Positions 44,945 through 53,172 are shown, numbered from the stretch's first letter. The stretch is DNA of 64,000 nucleotides from UBA2966 sp965242505 (GCA_965242505.1 OZ251449.1:3348001-3412000); one strand, 5' to 3'. Made by a program: numbers and translations. The notes: generated by a model from the sequence alone, not told the origin.

Positions 44945-45541
44945 ATGACGGATCGGGAGGGCCTCGACCGGCTGCTGGAGCGGGTCCGGGCCTGCCGGAT
45001 CTGCGAGGAATACCTGCCGCTCGGCCCCCGCCCGGCGCTCCGGGCCCGGCGGTCGGCCCGCCTGCTCGTCGTGGGCCAGGCGCCGGGAACCAGGGTCCAC
45101 GAGAGCGGCATACCCTGGAACGACCGCTCGGGCGACCGCCTTCGCCGCTGGCTCGCCATGGATCGCGAGACCTTCTACGACGACCGCCGGGTCGCCATCG
45201 TGCCGATGGGATTCTGCTATCCGGGGCGCGACGCGAACGGGGGCGACAGGCCGCCCCGTCCCGAGTGCGCCCCCGAATGGCACCCGAAGATCCTGCCCGC
45301 CCTCGATCGGGTGGCGCTGACCCTGCTGGTCGGCGGCTACGCCCAGGCGTACTACCTCGGGCCGCGCCGCGGCCGCACCGTGGCCGGGACCGTCGCGCGC
45401 TGGCGGGAATTCCTTCCCCGATATCTGCCGACGCCGCACCCGAGCTGGCGGACGACGGCCTGGGTGCGCCGGAATCCCTGGTTCGAGACCGACCTCCTGC
45501 CGGAGCTCCGCCGCCGCGTCGACGCCGCCCTGGCCTCGTAA
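44945..45541 (+). CDS. Uracil-DNA glycosylase family protein (iron-sulfur type)
   Basis: The 198-residue protein has the GQAPGTRVHES active-site motif (44-54) and a PTPHPSWR minor-groove/second motif. Four cysteines, C17-x2-C20, C91 and C108, have spacing that fits the [4Fe-4S] ligands of family 4/5-like glycosylases. It would remove uracil from DNA for base-excision repair. GQAPG instead of GEAPG, and the exact subfamily, leave its substrate preference open. It follows ppdK closely. A convergent tag gene (another base-excision enzyme) lies beyond the repeat cluster. Confidence 0.78.
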   Translation: MTDREGLDRLLERVRACRICEEYLPLGPRPALRARRSARLLVVGQAPGTRVHESGIPWNDRSGDRLRRWLAMDRETFYDDRRVAIVPMGFCYPGRDANGGDRPPRPECAPEWHPKILPALDRVALTLLVGGYAQAYYLGPRRGRTVAGTVARWREFLPRYLPTPHPSWRTTAWVRRNPWFETDLLPELRRRVDAALAS

Positions 45542-45546
45542 CGGGC

Positions 45547-45662
45547 CGCGGACCCCCCTCCCGACCTCCCCCCTGCCAGGGGGGAGGAGTGTCGAGAGCT
45601 CCCGGCCTCCCCCCTCTTACTCCCTCCCCCTTGCAGGGGGAGGGCCGGGGTGGGGGTCACGT
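45547..45662 (+). repeat. Palindromic intergenic repeats, types A and B
   Basis: A full type A hairpin (CTCCCCCCTGCCAGGGGGGA) lies near 45,552-45,592 and a type B hairpin (CTCCCCCTTGCAGGGGGAGG) near 45,621-45,660. They are in the gap between the convergent UDG-family and tag genes. Hairpins here could also end transcription from both sides, but no U-run follows them. Confidence 0.83.
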
Positions 45663-45759
45663 CATGGGGGAAGAGCGCGAACGGGCCCCTGCAACGTCCC
45701 CGTCGCCGGATGAATCCTGCGGACGGGCGGGAACCGTCCCGGCCGTCGGCCGACGAGAG

Positions 45760-46320
45760 TCAAACCTCGTCGTAGCGGAAGCAGTCGACGACGTGGTCGT
45801 TGACGATGCCGACGGCCTGCATGAAGGCGTAACAGATGGTGGGGCCGCAGAAGCTGAACCCCCGGGCCTTGAGGGCCTTGCTCATGGCGTGAGACTCCGG
45901 CGACTCGGCGGGAACGTCCCGCTGGCGCCGGTGGGCGTTCCTGATGGTGCGGTTGTCCGTGAACCGCCAGATGAAGTCGTCGAAGGTCCGGCCGGATTCC
46001 CGCAGATCGAGGTAGGCGCGGGCGCCTCGGATGGCGCCCTCGATCTTGGCGCGGTTGCGGACGATGCCCGCGTCCCGCATCAGCGACTCGACCTTGCGTT
46101 CGTCGTAGCGGGCGATCCGCTCCGGCTCGAAGCCGTCGAACGCGGCGCGGAAATTGTCCCGCTTGCGGAGGATCGTGATCCACGACAGCCCGGCCTGGAA
46201 CCCGTCGAGGATCAACTTCTCGAACAGCGCCCGGTCGTCGTGCTCGGGCGCGCCCCACTCCTCGTCGTGATAGGCGACGTAGAGCGGGTCGTCGCCCGGC
46301 CAGGAACATCGCGTCTTCAT
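45760..46320 (-). CDS. tag: DNA-3-methyladenine glycosylase I
   Basis: The 186-residue protein has the Tag zinc ligands C5, H18, H176 and C180 at positions equal to C4, H17, H175 and C179 of E. coli Tag. It also has the YHDEEWG, QAGLSWITIL and SKALKARGFSFCGPTICYAF blocks. It excises N3-methyladenine (and weakly N3-methylguanine) from DNA. Its ATG overlaps the stop of the upstream VOC gene by ATGA, so ygfZ-VOC-tag is a tight operon read on the minus strand. Confidence 0.95.
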   Translation of the reverse strand: MKTRCSWPGDDPLYVAYHDEEWGAPEHDDRALFEKLILDGFQAGLSWITILRKRDNFRAAFDGFEPERIARYDERKVESLMRDAGIVRNRAKIEGAIRGARAYLDLRESGRTFDDFIWRFTDNRTIRNAHRRQRDVPAESPESHAMSKALKARGFSFCGPTICYAFMQAVGIVNDHVVDCFRYDEV

Positions 46321-46703
46321 GGGGCCGACGGGGAGTCCGCGCGGTATACGGCCTCGACCTTCGCGCCCGCGGGATCGAGAACGAAGGCGCCGTAATAGCC
46401 GGGGCTGTACCAGGGCCGCGGTCCCGGCGCGCCGGCGTCCCGCCCGCCGCGGCGCAGGGCCGCCGCGTGGAACGCGTCCACGGCCTCCCTGGTCTTCGCG
46501 GCGAAGGCGACGTGAAGCCCGGGCCCCGGCGAGAAACCGGACTCCCCGGGCGCGCCGATCCAGAACGTCGGGCGGTCGTGGCCGTAACCGATGGCGTCCG
46601 GGAACTCCTTGAGCCGCCGCATGTCGAGGGTCTCCAGAACGGCGTCGTAGAACGCGGCGCCGGCTTCGAGGTCGGTCACGCCGATGGATACGTGGTCGAT
46701 CAC
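46317..46703 (-). CDS. VOC family (glyoxalase/bleomycin-resistance-like) protein
   Basis: This 128-residue single VOC module has the first beta-alpha-beta unit IDHVSIGVTDLEAGAAFYDAV and the second from GPGLHVAFAAKTREAVDAFH to FVLDPAGAKVEAVY. Candidate metal ligands are the His in DHVS, the His in GLHVAF and the Glu in KVEAVY. The substrate is unknown; relatives act on thiol adducts, dihydroxy aromatics or drugs. GTG at 46703 is the start and overlaps the stop of ygfZ (GTGA). Its stop overlaps the start of tag (ATGA). Confidence 0.8.
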   Translation of the reverse strand: MIDHVSIGVTDLEAGAAFYDAVLETLDMRRLKEFPDAIGYGHDRPTFWIGAPGESGFSPGPGLHVAFAAKTREAVDAFHAAALRRGGRDAGAPGPRPWYSPGYYGAFVLDPAGAKVEAVYRADSPSAP

Positions 46704-47671
46704 GTCGTTTTCCCGTCTCGGGTGGTCGGCGGCCCGGCGCCGGCCGCGCTGTCGAGCTTCATCCACGCCGGCGCGTGGACTGCGATCCTGGCGCCGCCGG
46801 CCATCAACGGCAGGCCCCGTTCCCGCGCCGACTTCAGGGACTCGATCCGCAACAGGGCGAGGCCCCCGCGGCCCGCGCTCGACCGCATTTCGCCGACCTC
46901 CTTGCCGTCGAGCGTGATCTTCGTACCGATGCCGGGCAGGGTCCTGTCCGCCGTGACGGGAAACAACCGCTTGCGGATCGTGGCGCGATGGTGGGTGCGC
47001 GCCGTCAGTTCCTGGCCGACGTAGCAGCCCTTGTCGTAATCGATGGCGTTGAGGTCGTCGAGATTGCACTCCAGGGGAAAGGATTTCTCGACGAGGATGT
47101 CCCGGCTGCCGTCGGGGACCCCGAGGGACAGGCGCAGCTCGTCGTATGCGCCGCTCCCGGTTCGCGCGAAGCCGGACGTCTCGAGCGACCGGGCGGTCGC
47201 CGAGGCGGCGCCGGCGGCCCGAACGCCGAGCGCGGCGAGGCGCGGGTCGACGAAGGCCACGCCGCCCGCCCGCGCGGCCGTCGCCCCTGCTTCCGGCCCG
47301 AGCCCGAGGGCCGGCGCGGCCCCGTCGCCGAAGGCCGCGAACACCGTCCAGTCCGGCGGCGCCCGCTCCAGCGCCACGTCGGCGCGAAGCCGATACATGC
47401 CGAGCCGCCGTTCCAGGTCGTCAAGGCGTCCGGCTTCCGTATCGAGGAGATAGGCGCCGTCGCGCGCCGGATGCGCCGCGACGAAGAAGTCGTGCAGGAA
47501 CTTGCCCTGCGGAGTCAGCAGCGTTCCGTAGATGGTCCGGTCCGGGCTCACGCGGTCCATGTCGTTGGAGATCAGGTTCTGGAGAAACGCGCCCGCGTCC
47601 GCGCCCGAAACCGCGAGCAGGCCGCGCGCTTCCAGAACGGTGAAGTTCCTCTCGGTCATGTCGGAAGCCAT
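46700..47671 (-). CDS. ygfZ: Folate-binding Fe-S cluster repair protein YgfZ
   Basis: The 323-residue GcvT-like protein has the signature KGCYVGQELTARTHHR (K-G-C-Y-x-G-Q-E), FLQNLISNDMDRV and TPQGKFLHDFFV. YgfZ binds tetrahydrofolate and supports assembly or repair of some iron-sulfur enzymes, such as MiaB. Iron-sulfur proteins encoded nearby (class I fumarase, UDG) are possible clients (inference). ATG at 47671 is used; ATG at 47659 is equally possible. It is the first gene of the operon ygfZ-VOC-tag, linked by GTGA and ATGA overlaps. Confidence 0.9.
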   Translation of the reverse strand: MASDMTERNFTVLEARGLLAVSGADAGAFLQNLISNDMDRVSPDRTIYGTLLTPQGKFLHDFFVAAHPARDGAYLLDTEAGRLDDLERRLGMYRLRADVALERAPPDWTVFAAFGDGAAPALGLGPEAGATAARAGGVAFVDPRLAALGVRAAGAASATARSLETSGFARTGSGAYDELRLSLGVPDGSRDILVEKSFPLECNLDDLNAIDYDKGCYVGQELTARTHHRATIRKRLFPVTADRTLPGIGTKITLDGKEVGEMRSSAGRGGLALLRIESLKSARERGLPLMAGGARIAVHAPAWMKLDSAAGAGPPTTRDGKTT

Positions 47672-47754
47672 CCTGATGCGTATACGTTCCCGCACCGGTA
47701 GAGTTATGCGAGGTTCGCCCGTCCGGCAAGGGCGCCGTCGATCGATGCCCGCCC

Positions 47755-48720
47755 ATGAGAATCCTCTTCATCACGTCGAACCGCCTCGGCGACGCCGTGT
47801 TGTCGACGGGGTTGCTCGACCGCCTCGTCGACCGGGAGCCGGGCCCGCGCGTGACCATCGCCTGCGGCGGCGCGCCGGCGCCCCTGTTTCGCGAGATGCC
47901 GGGCCTCGAACGCGTCATCGTCCTCGAAAAGCGGCTCCTGTCCGGCCACTGGCTGGATCTGTGGACGCGGACGGTCGGAACGGCGTGGGATCTGGTCGTC
48001 GATCTCAGGGCGTCGGCCGTGAGCTGGTTGCTCCGGGCTAGGTCGCGGCGGATCCTGGATACCGCCGCGTCCCGCGAGCCGACGCACCGCGTGGAGCAGC
48101 TCGCCGCCGTCCTGGATCTGTCCGACCCTCCCGCGCCCAGGGTCTGGCTGGGAGAGGCGCAGCGCGCCGCGGCGTCGCGGCTGGCGCCGGACGACCGTCC
48201 GGTGCTCGCCGTGGGGCCGACGGCGAACTGGGGCGGCAAACGGTGGCGCGCCGAGCGCTTCGCCGAGGTCGCCGCCCGCCTCACCGCGGCGGGGGGAAGC
48301 CTGGACGGCGCCCGTGTCGCCGTCTTCGGCGCGCCGGACGAGCGTTCGATGGCCGCGCCGGTGCTCGACTCCATCCCCGCCGGGCGCCGCATAGATCTCG
48401 TGGGGCGCGAAGACCTGCTGGTCGTGGCGGCCTGCCTGGAACGCGCCGATCTCTACATCGGCAACGACTCGGGGCTGATGCACCTCGCCGCCGCCGCGGG
48501 CGCGCCGACGCTGGGCCTGTTCGGGCCGAGCCGGGAAGTCCACTACGCCCCCTGGGGCGGGCGCTGCGCCGTCGTTCGCACGGCCAGGAGCTACGAGGAG
48601 ATCGTCGGCGATCCGGCCTACGATTATCGCCGTCACGATACCTGGATGGACACGCTGAGCGTCGAGGCCGTGGAGAGGGCCGCGTCCGAGCTGTGGGCGC
48701 GCACGCGCGGCGGCGGATAG
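47755..48720 (+). CDS. Glycosyltransferase family 9 (heptosyltransferase-like)
   Basis: The 321-residue GT-B protein starts MRILFITSNRLGDAVLSTGL and has VGPTANWGGKRWRAERFA and the nucleotide-sugar motif GNDSGLMHLAAAAGAPTLG near the C-terminus. GT9 enzymes such as WaaC/WaaF add heptose to lipopolysaccharide core; the donor and acceptor here are inferred only. It is divergent from ygfZ (84 bp) and stands at the left border of a surface-polysaccharide region with the GT2 remnant and GT25 gene. Confidence 0.85.
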   Translation: MRILFITSNRLGDAVLSTGLLDRLVDREPGPRVTIACGGAPAPLFREMPGLERVIVLEKRLLSGHWLDLWTRTVGTAWDLVVDLRASAVSWLLRARSRRILDTAASREPTHRVEQLAAVLDLSDPPAPRVWLGEAQRAAASRLAPDDRPVLAVGPTANWGGKRWRAERFAEVAARLTAAGGSLDGARVAVFGAPDERSMAAPVLDSIPAGRRIDLVGREDLLVVAACLERADLYIGNDSGLMHLAAAAGAPTLGLFGPSREVHYAPWGGRCAVVRTARSYEEIVGDPAYDYRRHDTWMDTLSVEAVERAASELWARTRGGG

Positions 48721-48765
48721 CCGTCCCGCATTTCTCGCACTGCTCGTCCGCAAGGTCCGTTCGCG

Positions 48766-48830
48766 TTCCTCCCCCCTGACCATCGATACTCCTCCCCCCT
48801 GACAGGGGGGAGGTCGGGAGGGGGGTGAAT
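48766..48830 (-). repeat. Palindromic intergenic repeat with one half-site
   Basis: A half unit (TCCTCCCCCCTGACCATCGA) runs directly into a full type A hairpin (CTCCCCCCTGACAGGGGGGA), inverted relative to the GT9 gene. A CCGCATTTCTCGCAC motif just upstream (48,726-48,740) matches one at 38,442. Confidence 0.82.
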
Positions 48831-48886
48831 CGCGGTCGCGCCGCCCCGCGCGATCCTCGATCCTCCGCCGGCAGGAGAAACGCGGG

Positions 48887-49653
48887 CTATTCCTCGCGTC
48901 CCGGCTCCAGGCGCGCCTTGAGGTGCGAGAGGATCGGGTAGAGACCCGCCATCAGCGCGATCAACAGCCCCCAGGCGCCCTCCCGGTAGCCGCGCCGGGA
49001 GACGTAGCACTTGTGGAATCGGGTGAACATCCGCCGCAGGTTCCGGCCCAGGCCGCCGATGTCCCCGGACTCCCGGAGGTCCATCGCCCGCAACGTCGTG
49101 TAGCGGTCGAGCCGCGCCAGCATGTCGGAAATGTCACGGTCCACGAGATGCTTCAGCGGCGTGTTCAGCCGACGCCGGGGGCCCGTGAGCACGACGTTCG
49201 GGTGCACCCTCTGATTTCCCCAAGTCTTGCAGCCGCGCGCGAAAAGGCACGCCACGGACGACCTTCCGAAAGACCCGCCCCAGCCGTGGCGCACCAGCCG
49301 ATCGCCGACGTAGTTGTCGACGGGATCTGGAAATATCCCCCTTCCGCCTTCGCGATGGCCTCGCGGATCTCCGTCGCGAGGTCTTCGCCGACGCGTTCGT
49401 CCGCGTCGACTTCCAGGATCCAGTCGCCCGAACAGGCCGCGATGCCGGCGTGGCGACGCGGACCCTCCAGGGGCCACGATCCTTCGACGAGCGCGGCGCC
49501 GTGTTCCTCGGCGATTTCCCGGGAGCCGTCGCTGCAACGGTCGAGGACGACCACGAGCTCGTCGGCGAACCCGAGGCGGGCGAGGCAGTCGCGCAGCTGC
49601 CCCTCTTCGTCGTGAACGACGACCAGGGCGGAGAGCCTGTTTTCAGGGTTCAT
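48887..49653 (-). pseudogene. Glycosyltransferase family 2 (WaaE/KdtX-like), frameshifted
   Basis: Residues 1-110 are in one frame: ALVVVHDEEGQLRDCLARL, the DxD-type ILEVDADERVG motif and EGGYFQIP. They then shift to another frame that continues VDNYVGDRLVRHGWGGSFG, NQRVHPNVVL, the HLVDRDI region and a C-terminal hydrophobic segment (GLLIALMAGLYPIL). The break is near 49,320: one missing G after ATCCCG would rejoin both frames. Intact relatives transfer glucose or other sugars to LPS core. Either the gene is dead or the base is a sequencing error. The intact frame would be about 255 residues. Confidence 0.75.
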
Positions 49654-49656
49654 ATC

Positions 49657-49792
49657 CCTACACCCTCAAATACATCCAACTGGACCATGAAGCAGAAGAT
49701 CATGGCGGTGATGGCGCGGCGCGAGGGGGACAAGCCATTGTCGAGACGGGTGGAGATAGACGACGCCTATCTCGGCAGCGTACGTTCGGGCG
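49657..49792 (+). mobile_element. IS1595/ISXO2-type transposase remnant
   Basis: A short reading frame gives SNTSNWTMKQKIMAVM and RREGDKPLSRRVEIDDAYLG. This corresponds to the middle of IS1595-group transposases (YKTAWLLKQKLMQVM, then VEIDDAYLGG with a catalytic Asp). The rest of the transposase is missing: the frame runs into the 198-bp repeat at 49,791 and stops at 49,842. It is a decayed insertion at the 5' edge of the broken GT2 gene. Confidence 0.6.
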
Positions 49793-49988
49793 GCGATTGG
49801 CGCCGGGCGCCCACTCGTCCGCCGCCGTGTGTAGACGGTTGACCACCCCCACATGATTATGCGACAGTCTACCCGGTCAGGGGCGATACGTCCCTTACGG
49901 TGATTCGGCTGAACGCCAGCGGGTCTGGCCATCAAGGGGAGACTGATGATGACAACGTATGTGCCATTGCTCGTCTAGGCCGTCTGGC
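49791..49988. repeat. 198-bp direct repeat, copy 1
   Basis: This segment runs from CGGCGATTGGCGCCGGGCGC to CTCGTCTAGGCCGTCTGGC. It recurs at 51,013-51,210 in the same orientation and with the same length, with about 15 mismatches by eye (roughly 92% identity). Copy 1 joins an IS1595 remnant on its left and the GT25 gene (24 bp away) on its right. No terminal inverted repeats or gene are evident in it; it may be a decayed insertion-sequence end. Confidence 0.88.
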
Positions 49989-50011
49989 TGGCGCGGGAGC
50001 TGGCGCTCGCC

Positions 50012-50791
50012 GTGAAGATCGTCGTCGTCAACGTCGAACGCGCCGCGGACCGGCGACGGCGGATCGTCGCCGGCTTGGAGGAATTGGGCCTCGAACACGT
50101 GATATGGCCCGCCGTCGATTGGCGGGATTTGACCCCCGAGCAGAAGGCCGAGGTCGACGTCGCCGGCGTCCTTCGCGACGGACGACCGATCCTGTGGGGA
50201 TCGGTCGCCGCCAGCTTCAGCCAGCGGGCGGTTCTCGCCGACATGATCGAGAACGGCCCCGACGTCATCGCCATGCTGGAGGACGACGTGACGTTCTCCC
50301 CGGAGTTTCCGGCCGTGCTGAACGCCCTGGAGGCAGCGGCGGAGCGGTTCGACATCGCCATGCTGCACATGGGGTCGGACACCCGCCGTTTCGCGCCGGT
50401 CGTCGGATTGGACACCGGCCACCGGCTCGGGCTCGTGCGGTGGTCGAGCTTCGGCGCCCAGGGGATTGTCATCACCCGCGCGGCGGCGAGGCGGTTCCTG
50501 GACGCGAACCCGCGCGTGCGCCCGGGGCTGGACCGGGCATTGGCCCGGTACTGGCACCACGGATTGAGGACGTACTTTCTGCGGCCGCCCGTCGTTCACT
50601 ACCTTGACCACGACGTGAATCCGTCTCTGATCAACGACACGCCGTTCGTCAGGCAGCCTTGGCCGTTGCGGAAACCCCGGCGGTACTGGTCCGACGTGAA
50701 GGAGGGCGCCCGCAAGAGGGTCGCCTTCTCCCGACTGGTGGTCCGCCACAGAGGACTGGGCCGAGGCGTTCGGGATATTCTCAACCTGTAG
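50012..50791 (+). CDS. Glycosyltransferase family 25
   Basis: The protein is 259 residues. GT25 features are the start KIVVVNVERAADRRRRI, the acidic metal/donor motif MLEDDVTFSPEF (E90-V93) and the later WSSFGAQGIVITRAAAR block. Family members add galactose or other hexoses to lipooligosaccharide. The start is GTG at 50012, only 24 bp from the end of 198-bp repeat copy 1. The gene is bracketed by the two copies, which suggests it travelled or was duplicated with them. No paralogue is seen in the window. Confidence 0.8.
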   Translation: MKIVVVNVERAADRRRRIVAGLEELGLEHVIWPAVDWRDLTPEQKAEVDVAGVLRDGRPILWGSVAASFSQRAVLADMIENGPDVIAMLEDDVTFSPEFPAVLNALEAAAERFDIAMLHMGSDTRRFAPVVGLDTGHRLGLVRWSSFGAQGIVITRAAARRFLDANPRVRPGLDRALARYWHHGLRTYFLRPPVVHYLDHDVNPSLINDTPFVRQPWPLRKPRRYWSDVKEGARKRVAFSRLVVRHRGLGRGVRDILNL

Positions 50792-50801
50792 TACGCGGCG
50801 G

Positions 50802-50981
50802 CTACGCTGGCGAGTCGCCGGCCGCGGCGAGCCAAGCGTCGGCCTTGCGGGCCTTGATCCGGTCCTTTGCGGCGTCGGAAAGCCCGAGGTCGGTGATACC
50901 GAGATCGAAGTCCGCCAGCTTGCCGCCGGTGAAGGCGATCATCCCGTCCAGCGCCGCGGAGACGATCAGGGGTTTCGGCAT
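50802..50981 (-). CDS. Small hypothetical protein (59 aa)
   Basis: I do not recognise this gene. The frame starts MPKPLIVSAALDGMIAFTGG, has acidic FDLGITDLGLSDAAKDRIK and ends WLAAAGDSPA. There is no signal peptide or membrane segment. A GAGGG sequence lies 5-6 bp upstream of ATG 50981. It is convergent with GT25 (10 bp between stops). It may be a real small protein or a remnant of an island gene. Confidence 0.35.
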   Translation of the reverse strand: MPKPLIVSAALDGMIAFTGGKLADFDLGITDLGLSDAAKDRIKARKADAWLAAAGDSPA

Positions 50982-51012
50982 TGTCGCCCTCTGTCGAGCC
51001 TCGGGACGGCGT

Positions 51013-51210
51013 CGGCGATTGGCGCCGGGCGCCCACTCGTCCGCCATCGTGTGTAGACGGTTGACCACCCCCACATGGTTATGCGACAATCTATCCGGTC
51101 AGGGGCGATACGTCCCCTACGGTGATCCGACTGAATGTCAGCGGGTCTGGCTATCAAAGGGAAACTGTCGATGACAACGTATGTGCCATTGCTCGTCTAG
51201 GCCGTCTGGC
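51013..51210. repeat. 198-bp direct repeat, copy 2
   Basis: This is the partner of 49,791-49,988, with sharp identity borders at CGGCGATTGG on the left and GTCTGGC on the right. The TAG stop of the interrupted membrane-protein gene (51,197-51,199) lies inside this copy, so the last few residues of that gene are provided by the repeat. Confidence 0.88.
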
Positions 51211-51693
51211 CGTCGCGGGATATCTTATCGGATAGATACAGGGCGTGCTCGTACAAACCGGGCGGCCTGCCTGTCTCTTTTTGCAGCTCCTCGATATGCT
51301 GGCGGAAACAAATGTCCAGGATCACGATGGCTCCACGCAGGAACTGATTCACGTAATTCAGTGGAACGTGCTCGTTTTTGACCATGACTCCGACTATCTC
51401 GAAGAATCCGCATATGCGCATCAATTTGTGATACTTGTCTTGCTCTTTGGCGCGCAGCTCGCGCAGGACGCGCGGGAATTCTTTCCCCAATTGAGCGAGC
51501 CTCTCCGTGTCGTCGGAGCGTGGATTGTCCGTTCCGATGGACTCCGACAGGTTGTCCCAAATCTTCCGAAATATCTCACGCGCTTCCAGAAGCTCTCCGC
51601 TTGACCATCTGCGTTCCAGTTCAAGCAGGAACGTCGCGCCCGAGAACTTCAAGGCTTTCCTGTGGTCCTTGCGCGCAATGTGCACCTGATGCC
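51197..51693 (-). pseudogene. Membrane protein (DUF4760-like), C-terminal part, split by IS630
   Basis: This is the 3' part of a gene interrupted by the IS630 element at 51,694. It codes for RHQVHIARKDHRKALKFSG, ELERRWSSGELLEAREIFRK, a KLMRICGFFEIVGVMVK segment and a tail ending SDKISRDGQTA. Joining it through one TA to the 5' part (52,847-53,004) gives 219 uninterrupted codons (218 residues), so the split is exact. Features such as ICGFFEIVGVMVKNEHVPL recall DUF4760-like membrane-anchored proteins of unknown function. Its GC content is visibly lower than that of neighbours. Confidence 0.75.
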
Positions 51694-52846
51694 TAGTGTC
51701 GTGTCCTTCAAATGACTGATACATTGATGGTTGGTTTTCCAGCAGGAGTCCAGCCATGGCCCCCGGTCGCCCGATCGCCCCTCTCGTTCTCGACGATATC
51801 GAGAAATCCCAACTTCTCAGTCTCGCCAATGCGCGCTCCTTGCCTCATGGGCTGGTCCGGCGCGCGCAGATCGTCCTGGCCTGCGCCGAGGGCGAACCCA
51901 ACGCCTCCATCGCCAGACGGATGCGCCTGACCCCCGCCACCGTCGGCAAGTGGCGCCAACGCTACCGCGCGCACGGGGTCCAGGGCCTGCACGACGAGTT
52001 GCGTCCGGGACGGCCCCGAACCCATGACGACGAGCGGATCGCCGAGGTCATCAATACCGCTCTGCACTCCACGCCACCCGACGGCGCCACCCACTGGAGC
52101 ACACGCGCCATGGCCGCCCACACCGGCGTCTCCAAGAGCACCGTGCAGCGCTGGTTCAACCTGTTCGGCGTCCAGCCCCACCGCCAGCGTCACTTCAAGC
52201 TCTCCAACGACCCCTTCTTCGTCGAGAAGGTCCGCGACATCGTCGGCCTCTACCTCAACCCCCCGGACCATGCCGTCGTCCTGTGCGCCGACGAGAAAAC
52301 CCAAATCCAGGCCCTCAACCGCACCCAGCCCATGCTCCCCATGGGGCTGGGATACGTCGAAGGACGCACCCACGATTACGTCCGCCACGGAACCACAACC
52401 CTGTTCGCAGCCCTCGACATCGCCACCGGAAAGCTCATCGCCCAATGCAAGCCGCGCCACCGACACCAGGAGTTCCTCTCCTTCCTCCGACATGTCGACG
52501 CCAACGTCCCTCGCCAGCTCGACATCCATCTCATCGTCGACAACTACGCCACCCACAAGCACCCCAAGGTCAAAGCCTGGCTCGCCAGGCGGGAGCGCTA
52601 CCACATCCACTACACCCCTACCTATGCCTCGTGGCTCAATCAGGTCGAACGATGGTTCGGCATCATCACACAACAGGCCATCCGACGCGGCTCCTTCTCC
52701 AGCGTCAACGAACTCGTCGGCAAGATCGACCTCTTCGTCAAAAACTACAACACGAACGCCAAACCTTTCGTCTGGACCGCAACCGCAGACTCCATACTCG
52801 CCAAGGTCCAACGACTCGCATCATTTATCTCCGGGACATAACACTA
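51694..52846 (+). mobile_element. IS630-family insertion sequence, intact
   Basis: The element is bounded by TA at 51,694-51,695 and TA at 52,845-52,846, the target duplication expected of IS630. The terminal inverted repeats begin TAGTGTCGTGTCC on the left and TAGTGTTATGTCC on the right, read inward. It carries one full-length transposase gene and has inserted into a membrane-protein gene. All ends and the coding frame look intact, so it may be mobile. Confidence 0.92.
51756..52841 (+). CDS. IS630-family transposase
   Basis: The 361-residue protein has an N-terminal helix-turn-helix region (SIARRMRLTPATVGKWRQRY and WSTRAMAAHTGVSKSTVQRW) and a DDE catalytic domain with D179 in CADEKTQIQ, D262 in IVDNYATHK and E298 in NQVERWF, the spacing expected for IS630/Tc1-mariner. 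It cuts and pastes its own element at TA sites. ATG at 51756 has AGCAGGAG about 8 bp upstream. The coding region has no frameshift or internal stop. Confidence 0.95.
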   Translation: MAPGRPIAPLVLDDIEKSQLLSLANARSLPHGLVRRAQIVLACAEGEPNASIARRMRLTPATVGKWRQRYRAHGVQGLHDELRPGRPRTHDDERIAEVINTALHSTPPDGATHWSTRAMAAHTGVSKSTVQRWFNLFGVQPHRQRHFKLSNDPFFVEKVRDIVGLYLNPPDHAVVLCADEKTQIQALNRTQPMLPMGLGYVEGRTHDYVRHGTTTLFAALDIATGKLIAQCKPRHRHQEFLSFLRHVDANVPRQLDIHLIVDNYATHKHPKVKAWLARRERYHIHYTPTYASWLNQVERWFGIITQQAIRRGSFSSVNELVGKIDLFVKNYNTNAKPFVWTATADSILAKVQRLASFISGT

Positions 52847-53004
52847 GCGTACACGAGCGCGATCAGGGCGATCAGAGCCAGCGCGATCTGCGCCAGATGA
52901 TCGAAATCGGACAATTTCAGGCCGGAAGCCTCGACCAGGATCGCCATGAAGATTGTCGACGCGATACCGATACCGACACCGATACCAATCCAAACCCATT
53001 TCAT
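52847..53004 (-). pseudogene. Membrane protein (DUF4760-like), N-terminal part, split by IS630
   Basis: This is the 5' part of the gene interrupted at 52,846. From ATG 53,004 it reads MKWVWIGIGVGIGIAST and on through a second hydrophobic stretch (LAQIALALIALIALVYA), that is, two probable membrane segments separated by SGLKLSDFDH. The frame continues exactly into RHQVHIARKDH of the other part once the IS is removed. GGGGGA lies about 7 bp upstream of the start. About 170 bp of upstream DNA before dihydroorotase shows nothing else. Confidence 0.75.
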
Positions 53005-53172
53005 CGGATCCCCCAGCGACCGGTTGATGACAGCGCAAGACCGTAGGTCCTTGGACCGTGGAGACAGGCATCCCTCCGAACTTGGGAGCCGTCGATTGGC
53101 GCCGACCCCTCGTCAGACGATATCATGGCGCAATGCGGATACTACAGGCCATGACGAGCGGTGCGTGAGGCC

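Noticed and set aside
50012..50791. GT25 gene as a pseudogene created by the duplication
   Set aside because: The 259-residue frame is complete with intact motifs, and only its upstream DNA lies in the duplicated segment.
53090..53118. Third copy of the 198-bp repeat
   Set aside because: Only about 12 bases (CGATTGGCGCCG) are shared before the sequence diverges; this is too short to call.
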